Source: Bifidobacterium pluvialisilvae (GTDB lineage: Bacteria; Actinomycetota; Actinomycetes; Actinomycetales; Bifidobacteriaceae). From it: DNA of 64,000 nt. Below the pieces are notes generated by a model. The model was given only the letters and a program-made list of their open reading frames with translations. It was not told where the DNA came from and ran no database searches. Positions 18,290-26,842 of the stretch are shown in pieces (position 1 is the stretch's first letter; every line of letters begins with the position of its first letter). A program made the position numbers and the translations under genes. The stretch covers positions 1-64,000 of the forward strand of contig NZ_JAHBBI010000001.1 in NCBI RefSeq assembly GCF_019331695.1, in the 5' to 3' direction.

Positions 18290-19753
18290 GTGCCACAGCT
18301 ACGCGACAGCCGTGACACGGGGGCACGGCGCGAGCACGCCGGCATGGAGCACGCCCGCGACTTCGCCCGCATCTTCGGCATCGAGACCGAATACGGCGTC
18401 GCGGTGACCGGGACGGCGAAGCCGGTGGACCCCGGGCAGGTGGCCATGACGATGTTCCGTCCCGTGGTCTCACGGTCACGGTCCACGAACACGTATCTGG
18501 TGAACGGCTCGCGGCTCTACCTCGACGTGGGCAGCCATCCCGAATACGCCACCGCCGAGGCCGTACGACCCATGGACGCGCTGGCGCAGGACCTCGCCGG
18601 CGAGCACGTGATGCGCCGACTCGCCCTCGAGGCGCAGCAGCGGCTGCGTGAAGGACGCGACGGCAACGCCCGCATCCATCTGTTCAAGAACAATGTGGAC
18701 TCCGCCGGCCATTCCTTTGGATGCCACGAGAACTACCTGTTGCGCAGGCAGGTGCCGCTCAGCGCCATCGAGCACGAGCTCGTGCCGTTCCTCGTGACCC
18801 GCCAGCTGTTCACCGGAGCCGGCCGGTTCACCGCCGACCCGGCGATTCCCGACGGGTTCGAAATCTCCCAGCGCGCCGAATTCCTCGACGACGCGGTCTC
18901 CAGCTCCACCACACGGTCGCGCCCCATGGTCAACACGCGCGACGAGCCGCATGCCGATTCCGACCTGTTCCGGCGTCTGCATGTGATCGTCGGCGATTCC
19001 AACCGCTCCCAGACCGCCACATGGATGAAGATGGCGACCACGCATCTGGTGCTGTGCGTCATCGAGGAGGCGTGGCTCAACGGCGGCGTCAGCGACTTCG
19101 CCGCGATGACGCTCGCCGACCCCGGCCAGGCCATCCGCGACGTCAGCCGCGACCGCACCGGCACTGCGCGCATCGCGCTGGCCGATGGCACGACGGTGGA
19201 CGCGCTCGGCATCCAACGTCGATACTACGACATCGTCGCCGCCTTCATCGACCGTCATGCGGACGATATGGACGGCATCCTGCCCGACCACGACCGGGTG
19301 ATGACGCTATGGATCGAGGCGCTCGACGCCGTGGAGGCCGGACGATGGACGGACCTCGCCCCCTGGGTGGATTGGGCGGCCAAGCTCCGGCTCATCGAGG
19401 CGATGCGCCGACGCGAGCCCACGATGGCCGACGACCGCATCCGGCAGATCGACCTCGACTATCACGACATCGTCAACGGCACGGTCTTCGATCGTCTCCA
19501 GACAGGCGGGCTCATGCGGACCATGCTCGCCGACGCCCGAATCGCCGAGGCCGTGAACACGCCACCGGCCGACACCCGCGCCGCCTTGCGGGGACGGTTC
19601 GTCCGGGCGGCGCTCGCCACCGACGCGCGCTGGACCTGCGACTGGACCCATGTGACGCTGACCGACCCCGTGCGTGTCGAGGCCGAACTGCTCGACCCGT
19701 TCGATCCGACGCCGACCGACGCGTATGCGGCGGTGCTGGGCGCCCTGCGGTGA
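18290..19753 (+). CDS. pafA: Pup-protein ligase
   Basis: PafA couples the C-terminal Glu of Pup to substrate lysines with ATP. The 487-residue product has the glutamine-synthetase-like N-terminal IFGIETEYGVAVTG (Glu32, Glu34 for Mg-ATP) and YLDVGSHPEYATAE with the catalytic aspartate near residue 79. It lacks the long Dop loop. Two family blocks follow: HLFKNNVDSAGHSFGCHENY and RRLHVIVGDSNRSQ. The GTG at 18290 directly follows the pup stop. ATG 18344 (MEHARDF) is an alternative closer to typical PafA N-termini. A terminator follows. Confidence 0.93.
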   Translation: MPQLRDSRDTGARREHAGMEHARDFARIFGIETEYGVAVTGTAKPVDPGQVAMTMFRPVVSRSRSTNTYLVNGSRLYLDVGSHPEYATAEAVRPMDALAQDLAGEHVMRRLALEAQQRLREGRDGNARIHLFKNNVDSAGHSFGCHENYLLRRQVPLSAIEHELVPFLVTRQLFTGAGRFTADPAIPDGFEISQRAEFLDDAVSSSTTRSRPMVNTRDEPHADSDLFRRLHVIVGDSNRSQTATWMKMATTHLVLCVIEEAWLNGGVSDFAAMTLADPGQAIRDVSRDRTGTARIALADGTTVDALGIQRRYYDIVAAFIDRHADDMDGILPDHDRVMTLWIEALDAVEAGRWTDLAPWVDWAAKLRLIEAMRRREPTMADDRIRQIDLDYHDIVNGTVFDRLQTGGLMRTMLADARIAEAVNTPPADTRAALRGRFVRAALATDARWTCDWTHVTLTDPVRVEAELLDPFDPTPTDAYAAVLGALR

Positions 19754-19781
19754 CACGTCCCGCGAATCGGGAACGAATATG

Positions 19782-19822
19782 AAAAAGGGTCTGCGCATCA
19801 TATCGGATGCGCAGACCCTTTC
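19782..19822. terminator. bidirectional terminator between pafA and hup
   Basis: AAAAAGGGTCTGCGCATC pairs with GATGCGCAGACCCTTT, with U-runs in both directions. It separates the convergent genes pafA and hup. Confidence 0.88.
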
Positions 19823-19855
19823 TACAAGTCTTTTCGCCTGCTGGCGACTGGCTGC

Positions 19856-20137
19856 TTACTCGGCGACGGCCTTCTTCAGCAGGGAACCGGCGGACAGCTT
19901 CACACCATAGCCGGCCGGAATCTTGATGGTCTCGCCGGTGCGCGGGTTGCGGCCGGTGCGGGCGGCGCGCTTGACACGCTCAGCGGAGAAGACACCGGTG
20001 AGCTTCAGGCCTTCGCCGGACTTCAGGGATTCGACGAGCACTTCCTGGAAGGCGTTCACAGCGGCCTCGGACTGGGCCTTGGTCAGGTTGGACTTCTGAG
20101 CAATCTTGGACACCAGGTCAGACTTGTTGTATGCCAT
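19856..20137 (-). CDS. hup: HU-type nucleoid DNA-binding protein
   Basis: The 93-residue product matches bacterial HU. It has N-terminal dimerisation helices (NKSDLVSKIAQKSNLTKAQ) and the beta-arm signature GVFSAERVKRAARTGRNPRTG followed by GETIKIPAG. It compacts DNA as a homodimer. ATG 20137 follows AAGGAAATG; an ATG three codons earlier is less likely. The 180 bases upstream are AT-richer than the surroundings and contain the presumed promoter. Confidence 0.96.
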   Translation of the reverse strand: MAYNKSDLVSKIAQKSNLTKAQSEAAVNAFQEVLVESLKSGEGLKLTGVFSAERVKRAARTGRNPRTGETIKIPAGYGVKLSAGSLLKKAVAE

Positions 20138-20319
20138 AATGCACATTTCCTTCTATCAGTGGATTATCCCTCTTGAATCGGGAAAACCCTTGGAACACAA
20201 ACGATTGTAACGTATTCGACGGGCATTTGAGACATTCTCCGGCCAAAAAGACGACGCTTTTTCGTTTCGGTGAAGATTATGTGTGGGACACGTGGAAGAA
20301 TGTTGGAATCCTAAGGGAA

Positions 20320-22827
20320 TCACAGCAATTCCCGCGAATTCATCCACTTCATCGACAATGCGCCGATCGGAATACGGAGCCAGTATGTCAGCAGACGGAA
20401 CAGCATCGTCGACGACAACGCCACCGCGGAGGGGATGCCCACCGACGTGAAGCCCAGGGTCAGCGCCGCCTCTATGGCGCCGAGGCCGCCCGGCGTTGGC
20501 ACCGCCGCCGCCAGCGTATTGGTCAGCACGTAGATGAACACGGTCTCCAACGGATTCGTGTACTGGCCGAACGCCATGAGCGACGCCCAGAACGCCATGC
20601 CCAGCATGGACGTCTGGAACACCCACCCCGCCGTGGCGATGAGCAGTCGTCGCGGCTGCGACAGCAGATCGACGAGCTGGCGGGCATAGGAAAGCACCAC
20701 CGGCATCGCCTTGTCGAGGATGAGCCGTCTGGTATAGGGGACGATCATGACCAGGGAGATCACCGCGGCGACCAGGCCGATGACCGTGACCAACGTGTTG
20801 GTGGGAATCATGCCGGACAGTGAATCCCGTCCCGTGAACACGCCGATCACCAGCAGCAGCGACGTGATGGCCAACGCCTGGATCACGATGATCGCGCTGG
20901 TGATGGCCGTGGCCGCCGAATTGCGGTAGCCGCTCTTGCGCAGGTACTGCAGCATGACGAACGCCGGGCCGACGCCGGCGGGCATCGAGATGGTGGTGAA
21001 GCCGGACGCCGCCTGCACGGCCAGGATGCCGGATGGTCGGCAGTGGTCACGGTCCACATACACGTACAGCGCCACCGCGGAACCGACCCACGACAGCAGG
21101 CCGAACAGATAGCCGACCGCGGCCATCCACGGATTCGCGCGGGAGACGGCGCTGATGACCTCATGCATGTTGAGCTGGGTGAACACCACGACCGCCGCCA
21201 CGATGACGAGGGCCAGCATGATGACCGACCGCGCGTTGAACCGGGAGAGCGTCACCTGGGGAAGGGCCTCGGTCTCCTCGGCCGGCGCCAGCGCCCCCAG
21301 TCCGTCGCGCAACTCGCGCATCGTCTGACGGGACCAGAAGTCGTCGGACTTCGTCTCCGGGGGAACCGCCACGTTCTGCACGAACGGCACCAGGGCCACA
21401 AGATTCTGGACGCCCCAGCAGCGTTCCGCGCATGCGATGACGCGGGCGATGCTGGTGCGGCAGCTCAGCGCCGTGAGCAGCTGGATCCGGTCGATGGCGA
21501 TGTTGACGGAGGAACTCGCGTCGTCGCCGTTCTGCCAGCCGGCGAGCACCAGACGTCCGGAAGCGGACCGGGCGAACGACTGCGGTGTGATTGCGCGATG
21601 CGTGATGCCGCGGGCATGCGCCGCGCCGAGATACCCCATCACGTCGATGAGGTCATCGTCGTCGACATCGTCCCAGTCGACGGGCGTGTATGCGCGTTCG
21701 CCGGCGAACACGACGATCGACGATTCCCCCACCTCGGCGCGGCCATAGACCTCAGGAGTCTCCAAGCCGATGTTGCGCAGCGTCAGAAGCAGGTCGACAT
21801 GATGGTGCGTGGTCGCGCTCATCGAACGGTCGGTGCGCAGGTCCACGCCGCTGGCCATGCGCAGCCACTGCCACAGCTGGGAAAGATAGCCGACGGTGCG
21901 CGTCTGCTCGTCACGCACCGATACGACGTATACGCTGCCGTCACGTGCCGTGGCCTTGTAGATGCGCGACAACGGGGCCAGGTCGTCGACCAGCGACGGC
22001 TGCTTCGCGCCGGCCGGACCATGGATGCCCTCACGACGGATCAGGCTCGACGTCTCCAGGCCGATCGACGACAGCGCCTGCACGATCTGCATGCCCCAGG
22101 CGCCCTTGTTCTGCGTGCCCATGACGAACCTGACCAGCAGACCGATGAGACGGCCGGAGGCCAGGGCCACCACGATGCCGGCGATCGGGTCGACGGAGAT
22201 GGCCGCCAGCAGGACGGCCAGCGAGACGATGGTGTTCCACCCCCATTTGACGGTGCCCCGCAGACGATGCGGCCCCGCCGAGGTGAGGAACGCGGCGAGG
22301 CCCGCGAACATGTCGGGCAGGAGCGGGCCATGGCCCAGCACTCTGGTGGAATCCAGCGCGGCGACCAGCTGGTGCGGGCCGAACGCGCCGACGCCGATGC
22401 TGAGCGCCCCCGCCAGACCGTAGCCGAGGAACATGGACACGATGGACACGATGGCCTGCACCCATTCGCGGGACACCAGCAGCTGGATGAGCACCGAGAC
22501 CACCACCAGCACGGTGACGATCTGCTGCAGCAGGGAGAGCGGCAGCTCGACCAGCCATCCCACGGCCGTTCCCGCATGGTGGACGTCGGACGCCACGCCG
22601 CTGGAGATGCCGGTCAGATAGACGGAGCCGAGCATGACCAGCACGACGATGGCCAGGGCGCAGGCCGCGCCCACCAGATCGGAGAAATCATGGACGCGCG
22701 TCGGAGGTACGTCGGAAACGGAGACGTCGCCCCCCGCGGCCGCATCGGATGCATCTGCGGAAGGGGCGACGTTCTCGGAACGGACGACGGGGTCGTCCGG
22801 GCGCGCGCCGTTGTCGTGGAGCGGCAT
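20320..22827 (-). CDS. flippase-like membrane protein with a kinase-like middle domain
   Basis: An 835-residue protein in three parts. The N-terminal block (about 40-270) has several transmembrane helices. A soluble middle part (about 285-500) resembles small-molecule kinases of the aminoglycoside-phosphotransferase type. The C-terminal block (about 530-835) is an LPG-synthase/UPF0104-type transmembrane region with the family turn AAVPTPGGLGAIEAAL. In the middle part the catalytic loop expected as H-x-D is HRA (HAKGITHRAITPQS-like, residues about 400-410), the Asn is Ser and the DFG-like motif is AGW. It is therefore probably a pseudokinase. Function is unknown; related proteins act in lipid or polyprenol-linked sugar transport. 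Its ATG overlaps the purB stop (TGATG). Confidence 0.8.
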   Translation of the reverse strand: MPLHDNGARPDDPVVRSENVAPSADASDAAAGGDVSVSDVPPTRVHDFSDLVGAACALAIVVLVMLGSVYLTGISSGVASDVHHAGTAVGWLVELPLSLLQQIVTVLVVVSVLIQLLVSREWVQAIVSIVSMFLGYGLAGALSIGVGAFGPHQLVAALDSTRVLGHGPLLPDMFAGLAAFLTSAGPHRLRGTVKWGWNTIVSLAVLLAAISVDPIAGIVVALASGRLIGLLVRFVMGTQNKGAWGMQIVQALSSIGLETSSLIRREGIHGPAGAKQPSLVDDLAPLSRIYKATARDGSVYVVSVRDEQTRTVGYLSQLWQWLRMASGVDLRTDRSMSATTHHHVDLLLTLRNIGLETPEVYGRAEVGESSIVVFAGERAYTPVDWDDVDDDDLIDVMGYLGAAHARGITHRAITPQSFARSASGRLVLAGWQNGDDASSSVNIAIDRIQLLTALSCRTSIARVIACAERCWGVQNLVALVPFVQNVAVPPETKSDDFWSRQTMRELRDGLGALAPAEETEALPQVTLSRFNARSVIMLALVIVAAVVVFTQLNMHEVISAVSRANPWMAAVGYLFGLLSWVGSAVALYVYVDRDHCRPSGILAVQAASGFTTISMPAGVGPAFVMLQYLRKSGYRNSAATAITSAIIVIQALAITSLLLVIGVFTGRDSLSGMIPTNTLVTVIGLVAAVISLVMIVPYTRRLILDKAMPVVLSYARQLVDLLSQPRRLLIATAGWVFQTSMLGMAFWASLMAFGQYTNPLETVFIYVLTNTLAAAVPTPGGLGAIEAALTLGFTSVGIPSAVALSSTMLFRLLTYWLRIPIGALSMKWMNSRELL

Positions 22828-24257
22828 CAGTCGAAATCGACGAGCCTGCCGGCGATGCCGGTGTAGGTGGCCGGGGTCAGCGAGCTCAGACGCTTCGCGG
22901 TCGCTTCGTCGAAGTCGAGCGTGGCGATGAAGTCCTCCACGTCCTGCTTGGAGATGGAGTGGCCGCGCATGAGCTCCTTGACCTTCTCGTACGGCTTGTC
23001 CATGCCTTCGCGGCCTTCGAGGGCGGCGGCGCGCATGGCGGTCTGGATCGGCTCGCCGAGCACCTCCCAGTTCTCGTCGAGCTCGCGTTGGATGACGATG
23101 TCGTTCGGATGGATGGAGTTCAGGCCGCCCAGCAGGTTGTTCAGGGCGAGCAGCGAGTAGCCGAGGGCCACGCCCACGTTGCGCTGCGTGGTGGAGTCGG
23201 TCAGGTCGCGCTGCCAGCGGCTCTCGACCAGCGTGGCGGCGAGGGTCTCCAGCAGCGAGCAGGAGATCTCGAAGTTCGCCTCGGCGTTCTCGAAGCGGAT
23301 CGGGTTCACCTTGTGCGGCATGGTGGAGGAGCCGGTGGCGCCCTTGACCGGCACCTGGGCGAACACGCCGCGGGAGATGTACATCCACACGTCCACGCAC
23401 AGGTTGTGCAGGATGCGGTTCACATGGCTGATCGTGGAGTAGAGCTCGGCCTGCCAGTCATGGCTTTCGATCTGCGTGGTCAGCGGGTTCCACGTCAGGC
23501 CCATGCGGTTGGTGACGAACTCGCGGGAGACGGCGATCCAGTCCACATCCGGGTAGGCGGCCAGATGCGCGCCGAACGTGCCGGTCGCGCCATTGATCTT
23601 GCCCAGATACTCCTGGGCGGCGATCTTCCGCATCTGGCGGCGCAGGCGGTACACGTACACCGCCAGCTCCTTGCCCAGCGTGGTGGGCGTGGCGGGCTGG
23701 CCGTGAGTCAGGCTCAGCATGGCCTTGTCCTTGAACGTCTCGGCCTTCTCAGCGAGGTGGTCGATGATCTTCTCGGCGGCGGGCGTCCACACGTTCTCGA
23801 CGGCCTGCTTGATGCACAGCGCGTAGGAGAGGTTGTTGATGTCCTCGGAGGTGCAGGCGAAATGCACCAGCTGCTTGATGTGCGGCAGCTGCGTGTCGGC
23901 GCCGAGCGACTCCGGGGCCTTGTCGAGCTGGTCGTCGATGTAGTATTCCACGGCCTTCACGTCATGGTGGGTGATTGCCTCGTGCGCGGCCATCTGCGCG
24001 ATGCCCTCGGCGCCGAAGTCCTCGGGGATGGCGCGCAGGTACGCGATCTCGGCGTCGGAGAACGGCTTCACGCCACCGACGATCGGGCCGTCGCCCATGC
24101 CGTTGGCCAGCAGGATCATCCACTCGACCTCCACGTGCAGGCGCTCGCGGTTGAGCGCCGGCTCGCTCATGTACTCGGTCAGTTCGGCGGTCTGCCTGTG
24201 GTAGCGCCCATCCAGCGGGCTCAGTGCGATTGCGGGGGAGATGTCAGTCAACTTCAT
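22827..24257 (-). CDS. purB: adenylosuccinate lyase
   Basis: PurB splits SAICAR and adenylosuccinate in purine synthesis (cytosolic homotetramer). The 476-residue product carries the fumarase/aspartase superfamily signature SSTMPHKVNPIRFENAEAN. It also has the substrate-binding TSEDINNLSYAL and the catalytic-histidine region LTHGQPATPTTLGKEL, and starts LSPLDGRYHRQTAEL like the long PurB subfamily of E. coli. ATG 24257 has no Shine-Dalgarno sequence. TATTGT lies 7 bases upstream, so a leaderless transcript is likely. The flippase-like gene follows with a 1-base overlap. Confidence 0.96.
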   Translation of the reverse strand: MKLTDISPAIALSPLDGRYHRQTAELTEYMSEPALNRERLHVEVEWMILLANGMGDGPIVGGVKPFSDAEIAYLRAIPEDFGAEGIAQMAAHEAITHHDVKAVEYYIDDQLDKAPESLGADTQLPHIKQLVHFACTSEDINNLSYALCIKQAVENVWTPAAEKIIDHLAEKAETFKDKAMLSLTHGQPATPTTLGKELAVYVYRLRRQMRKIAAQEYLGKINGATGTFGAHLAAYPDVDWIAVSREFVTNRMGLTWNPLTTQIESHDWQAELYSTISHVNRILHNLCVDVWMYISRGVFAQVPVKGATGSSTMPHKVNPIRFENAEANFEISCSLLETLAATLVESRWQRDLTDSTTQRNVGVALGYSLLALNNLLGGLNSIHPNDIVIQRELDENWEVLGEPIQTAMRAAALEGREGMDKPYEKVKELMRGHSISKQDVEDFIATLDFDEATAKRLSSLTPATYTGIAGRLVDFD

Positions 24258-24264
24258 GCACAAC

Positions 24265-24270
24265 ACAATA
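24265..24270 (-). promoter_or_regulatory. putative -10 box of a leaderless purB transcript
   Basis: TATTGT on the minus strand is separated from the purB ATG by 7 bases (GTTGTGC). No ribosome-binding site fits in the gap. No convincing -35 box is seen. Confidence 0.45.
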
Positions 24271-24292
24271 CGTGAAGCCGTACCCTACCCCG

Positions 24293-25792
24293 CTATCGCG
24301 AGATGCGCCCCCGCCAGTAGGTCGTCTCCGTGTGCCTGCCGTCGATGACCTCCTGGAAGTGCCGTTCGTGACCCTGCTGCGCGGTCGACCCGAGCTCCTC
24401 GGCATCCTTCCACGCCGCTTTCATATAGTTCATGTCGTGGGTGAGGAACTTATGGTCGTCGGTGTTCTCCACGGCCGTGCCGTCGTCGGATCCCATGGGC
24501 TGGCTGATGCCGCGCACCGTCAGCCAGGTGGGTGAGACGGGATTCCTCGACCCGTCGAGGTTCGAGACCAGCTCGTCGTTCATCTCGATGCTCGTCACCC
24601 ACGTCCTTTTCCGGTCGATCGGGTGGTTGGCGATGGGCGATCCGGCGGTGACGATGTGTTGGATGTTGTACCGGTCGCCGTAGTCCGCCGCCATGGTCGC
24701 CGCCACGATGCCGCCCTGCGAATGGCCGACGATCGCGACGGGGTCCTCCGGGGCGATGCCGGCACGGCGCATGGCCTCGTCCACCATGCGTGCGCTGTCC
24801 GCGGCTTTGCGGCGTTCCGCGTCGGAGCTCATGAGCTCCACGTTTGTCGGCCAGCTGAACGGGGAGTCGGGGTTGCCGTCGGTGCCCGGGATGGTGACCA
24901 TCCATGCGGTGGAGCCGTCGTCGCGCAGGTACTTCTGGATGGCGATGGTACCGTAGTCGACCTTGTTGAGACGCATGTCATGCACGTTGCGCAGCGAATC
25001 CGCGATCGTTCGCGTCTCGCCGATGCCGTGCAGCGGACGGGCCCGCGTGACGGTGAGCTTGTCGCCGAAGATGGCGTCGTTGAGCGGGGCGCTGAACTTC
25101 GCTATCTCCTCGGCGGCCTCGTTGACCTCGTCCACGTCGACCGCGCCCTGGAGGATGGCCCGGCGGTCGGTGCCCTTGGTCATGGCGGTGCCCAGTGCGG
25201 CCAGAAGACCCTCCTGCGCCCACCAGGTGTCGGTGAGCGCATACATCGGGTTGAACCGGCCCTCCGTCAAGGACCCGTCCACGACCTCGACCACCGTATA
25301 GGCGCCGAACAGGGCTCCCGCATAGCCGGGGAGCCCCAGGGCACCGGCCTGCAGGGCCTCGTTCATCAGGCGTTCCGCGGCCCATTCCGCATTGGAATAC
25401 AGCGAGTACGCGCGGATGATGTGATCCGCGAGCAGGGAGAGTTTCTCCCGGAGTGCGTTCGCCTGGTCCCCGCGCTCGTTGGCGTGCCGGTTCACCGCGG
25501 GGTAGTTCAGCGACATGTGCACGGCGGTGTCGCCGTCGGGGCCTCCGGCGACGCATGAGCCGTCGTCCATGACGTCCCCGGCCGTGGCCGAGCCGTTGAG
25601 CTTCGGGCAGAACGGCGCCTGACGCTTCTTCTGCGCCAGCTGGATGGGCGTCGCCGACCAGTCCGCGTGCAGATGCCAGACCGCTATGGATGCGTTGTTC
25701 AATGCGCTGGATACGGCGCGGAAACATTCCAGATCGGCCTTGGTGCTCGTGCCCTGCCCTCCGTATATGCGGGATTTCACATGCGCGTTCAT
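24293..25792 (-). CDS. lipase-like alpha/beta hydrolase, possible secreted effector
   Basis: A 499-residue protein. The C-terminal half has an alpha/beta-hydrolase core with nucleophile elbow VAIVGHSQGGIVAATMA (Ser near residue 357), followed by HIVTAGSPIANHPI and a possible acid/His pair in GTAVENTDDHKFLTHD. The N-terminal half is mostly helical (ADHIIRAYSLYSNAEWAAER) with no signal peptide or transmembrane helix. It is translationally coupled (ATGA) to the upstream W-x-G-like gene. That arrangement resembles WXG-partner plus enzymatic effector pairs of type VII-like secretion; this is inference. Substrate unknown. Confidence 0.72.
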   Translation of the reverse strand: MNAHVKSRIYGGQGTSTKADLECFRAVSSALNNASIAVWHLHADWSATPIQLAQKKRQAPFCPKLNGSATAGDVMDDGSCVAGGPDGDTAVHMSLNYPAVNRHANERGDQANALREKLSLLADHIIRAYSLYSNAEWAAERLMNEALQAGALGLPGYAGALFGAYTVVEVVDGSLTEGRFNPMYALTDTWWAQEGLLAALGTAMTKGTDRRAILQGAVDVDEVNEAAEEIAKFSAPLNDAIFGDKLTVTRARPLHGIGETRTIADSLRNVHDMRLNKVDYGTIAIQKYLRDDGSTAWMVTIPGTDGNPDSPFSWPTNVELMSSDAERRKAADSARMVDEAMRRAGIAPEDPVAIVGHSQGGIVAATMAADYGDRYNIQHIVTAGSPIANHPIDRKRTWVTSIEMNDELVSNLDGSRNPVSPTWLTVRGISQPMGSDDGTAVENTDDHKFLTHDMNYMKAAWKDAEELGSTAQQGHERHFQEVIDGRHTETTYWRGRISR

Positions 25793-26154
25793 ATCAGCGC
25801 CTCCGCGCTGTCGATGAACCGGGCCGTGGCATGGGCACCCTGGTCCAAGGCATCGGCGAGTCTCATCGTCTCCCTGACCGTTCGGTGGAACCGTTCGCCG
25901 GCCTTGCCCTCCCAGGTGACCGCGGCCGCCTGCCCCAAGGCGTCGGCGGCGTCCTGCGCGATGCTGACCGTGGAAGCCGCCAATGCACGCACATGGTCCT
26001 GGGAGTCCCGGCACACATTGGCGCACGGGCAGCATGCGGAGCCGTCGGCCCGCGCGATGGCCTGCGCCAGCGGACTGTCGGTCGTCCGCTGGCGGAACGG
26101 GGAGGATGGCGTCTGCCCGAATGGGGACTGCGGCGTGGTGTTGAATTGCGTCAT
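25789..26154 (-). CDS. small helical W-x-G-like protein with a cysteine cluster
   Basis: A 121-residue product of unknown function. Its C-terminal helical part contains AAAVTWEGKAGERFHRTVRE, which has the W-x-G turn between two helices seen in WXG100/LXG-type secretion partners. Unusually, the middle holds a tight cysteine cluster, SACCPCANVCRDS, that could bind metal or form disulfides. The N-terminal 40 residues are Gln/Pro/Ser-rich. The stop overlaps the start of the lipase-like gene by 4 bases. ATG 26154 is the natural start; longer versions run into a hairpin. Confidence 0.65.
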   Translation of the reverse strand: MTQFNTTPQSPFGQTPSSPFRQRTTDSPLAQAIARADGSACCPCANVCRDSQDHVRALAASTVSIAQDAADALGQAAAVTWEGKAGERFHRTVRETMRLADALDQGAHATARFIDSAEALI

Positions 26155-26226
26155 GCCGTGATTCAACCACGGTGCGGCGCGGCGGGGAGGGGTTTCGGGA
26201 TGATGTGGACGGATGGGCCACCCTCG

Positions 26227-26271
26227 GCGGATGATTGTGGACGTGCGGGGGGAAGTCCACAATCATCCGCC
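26227..26271 (-). terminator. perfect 17-base-pair hairpin
   Basis: GGCGGATGATTGTGGAC pairs perfectly with GTCCACAATCATCCGCC around an 11-base loop, 5 bases beyond the last gene of the MoxR operon. There is no U-tract, so it may be a terminator of weak type, an RNA-stabilising element or a protein-binding palindrome. Confidence 0.6.
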
Positions 26272-26275
26272 GCCG

Positions 26276-26842
26276 TCACCATGGCTTGGGGTTGGTGCTC
26301 TCGTCGCCCTCGGTGGTGGTCTTCGACGTGTCGGGCACGTTCTTCATCTCGACCTTCTTGTTCTGCTCGAGCATCTTGTTGATTTTCTCGGCCTCGGAGG
26401 AGTCCGACGTTCCCTTGCCCTGCGAGCCGTTCTTCTCCGCGGTCGCGCCGGATGCCGACGATCCGCCGGACGATGCGTTTTTGGCGAGGTCGGCGTCGAT
26501 CTGACGGCTGAGGCGCGCCGACTCGGCCGCATTGGCCGCGATGGTCGAACGGACGGACGGCAGCTGCAGCGCCTCGAGGCTCTGCGCGTCACGGAACTGC
26601 GCGTCGGTCTGCCGCTGGGCGGTCCTCAGCGCGTTGAGGTCGGGGGATTCCTTGGCGTATGCGGCGATGGACGCGTTGAGGCCATCCACCGCCTCGTTGT
26701 TGGTCGCCAGCGCGTTCCAGTTGACCCCCGCCACGATGGCGGCGAGAGCCAGTATCACGGCCGCCGCCAATATGGGTCCGCGCACCTTCCATGATGCGCG
26801 CGCGGTGCGTTCGGTCCGCGGGGCGTGCGATGACCGGCTCAT
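26276..26842 (-). CDS. uncharacterised single-pass membrane protein, last gene of the MoxR operon
   Basis: A 188-residue protein with a basic N-terminus, one transmembrane helix (GPILAAAVILALAAIVAGVN, about residues 22-42) and an extracytoplasmic helical region. The tail is Ser/Gly/Lys-rich and disordered. I recognise no catalytic motif. ATG 26842 has a strong AAGGAGG site and overlaps the stop of the upstream VWA gene by 4 bases. Context says it belongs to the MoxR/VWA complex, perhaps as a membrane accessory subunit. Confidence 0.75.
   Translation of the reverse strand: MSRSSHAPRTERTARASWKVRGPILAAAVILALAAIVAGVNWNALATNNEAVDGLNASIAAYAKESPDLNALRTAQRQTDAQFRDAQSLEALQLPSVRSTIAANAAESARLSRQIDADLAKNASSGGSSASGATAEKNGSQGKGTSDSSEAEKINKMLEQNKKVEMKNVPDTSKTTTEGDESTNPKPW

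Noticed and set aside
20147..20319. Search for tRNA genes in the larger gaps (20.1, 33.1, 44.9, 48.3, 52.9 kb)
   Set aside because: No segment shows a D-loop, T-loop GTTCGA and acceptor stem together.
20320..23400. Extension of the flippase-like gene to 1026 codons
   Set aside because: The extra 190 codons lie antisense-frame-shifted within conserved purB; the TGATG junction at 22827 marks the true start.
24293..26266. One long 657-codon protein covering both the lipase and the region upstream
   Set aside because: The upstream part overlaps a separate, better-formed small gene ending in an ATGA overlap at 25789-25792; ATG 25792 is the natural lipase start.
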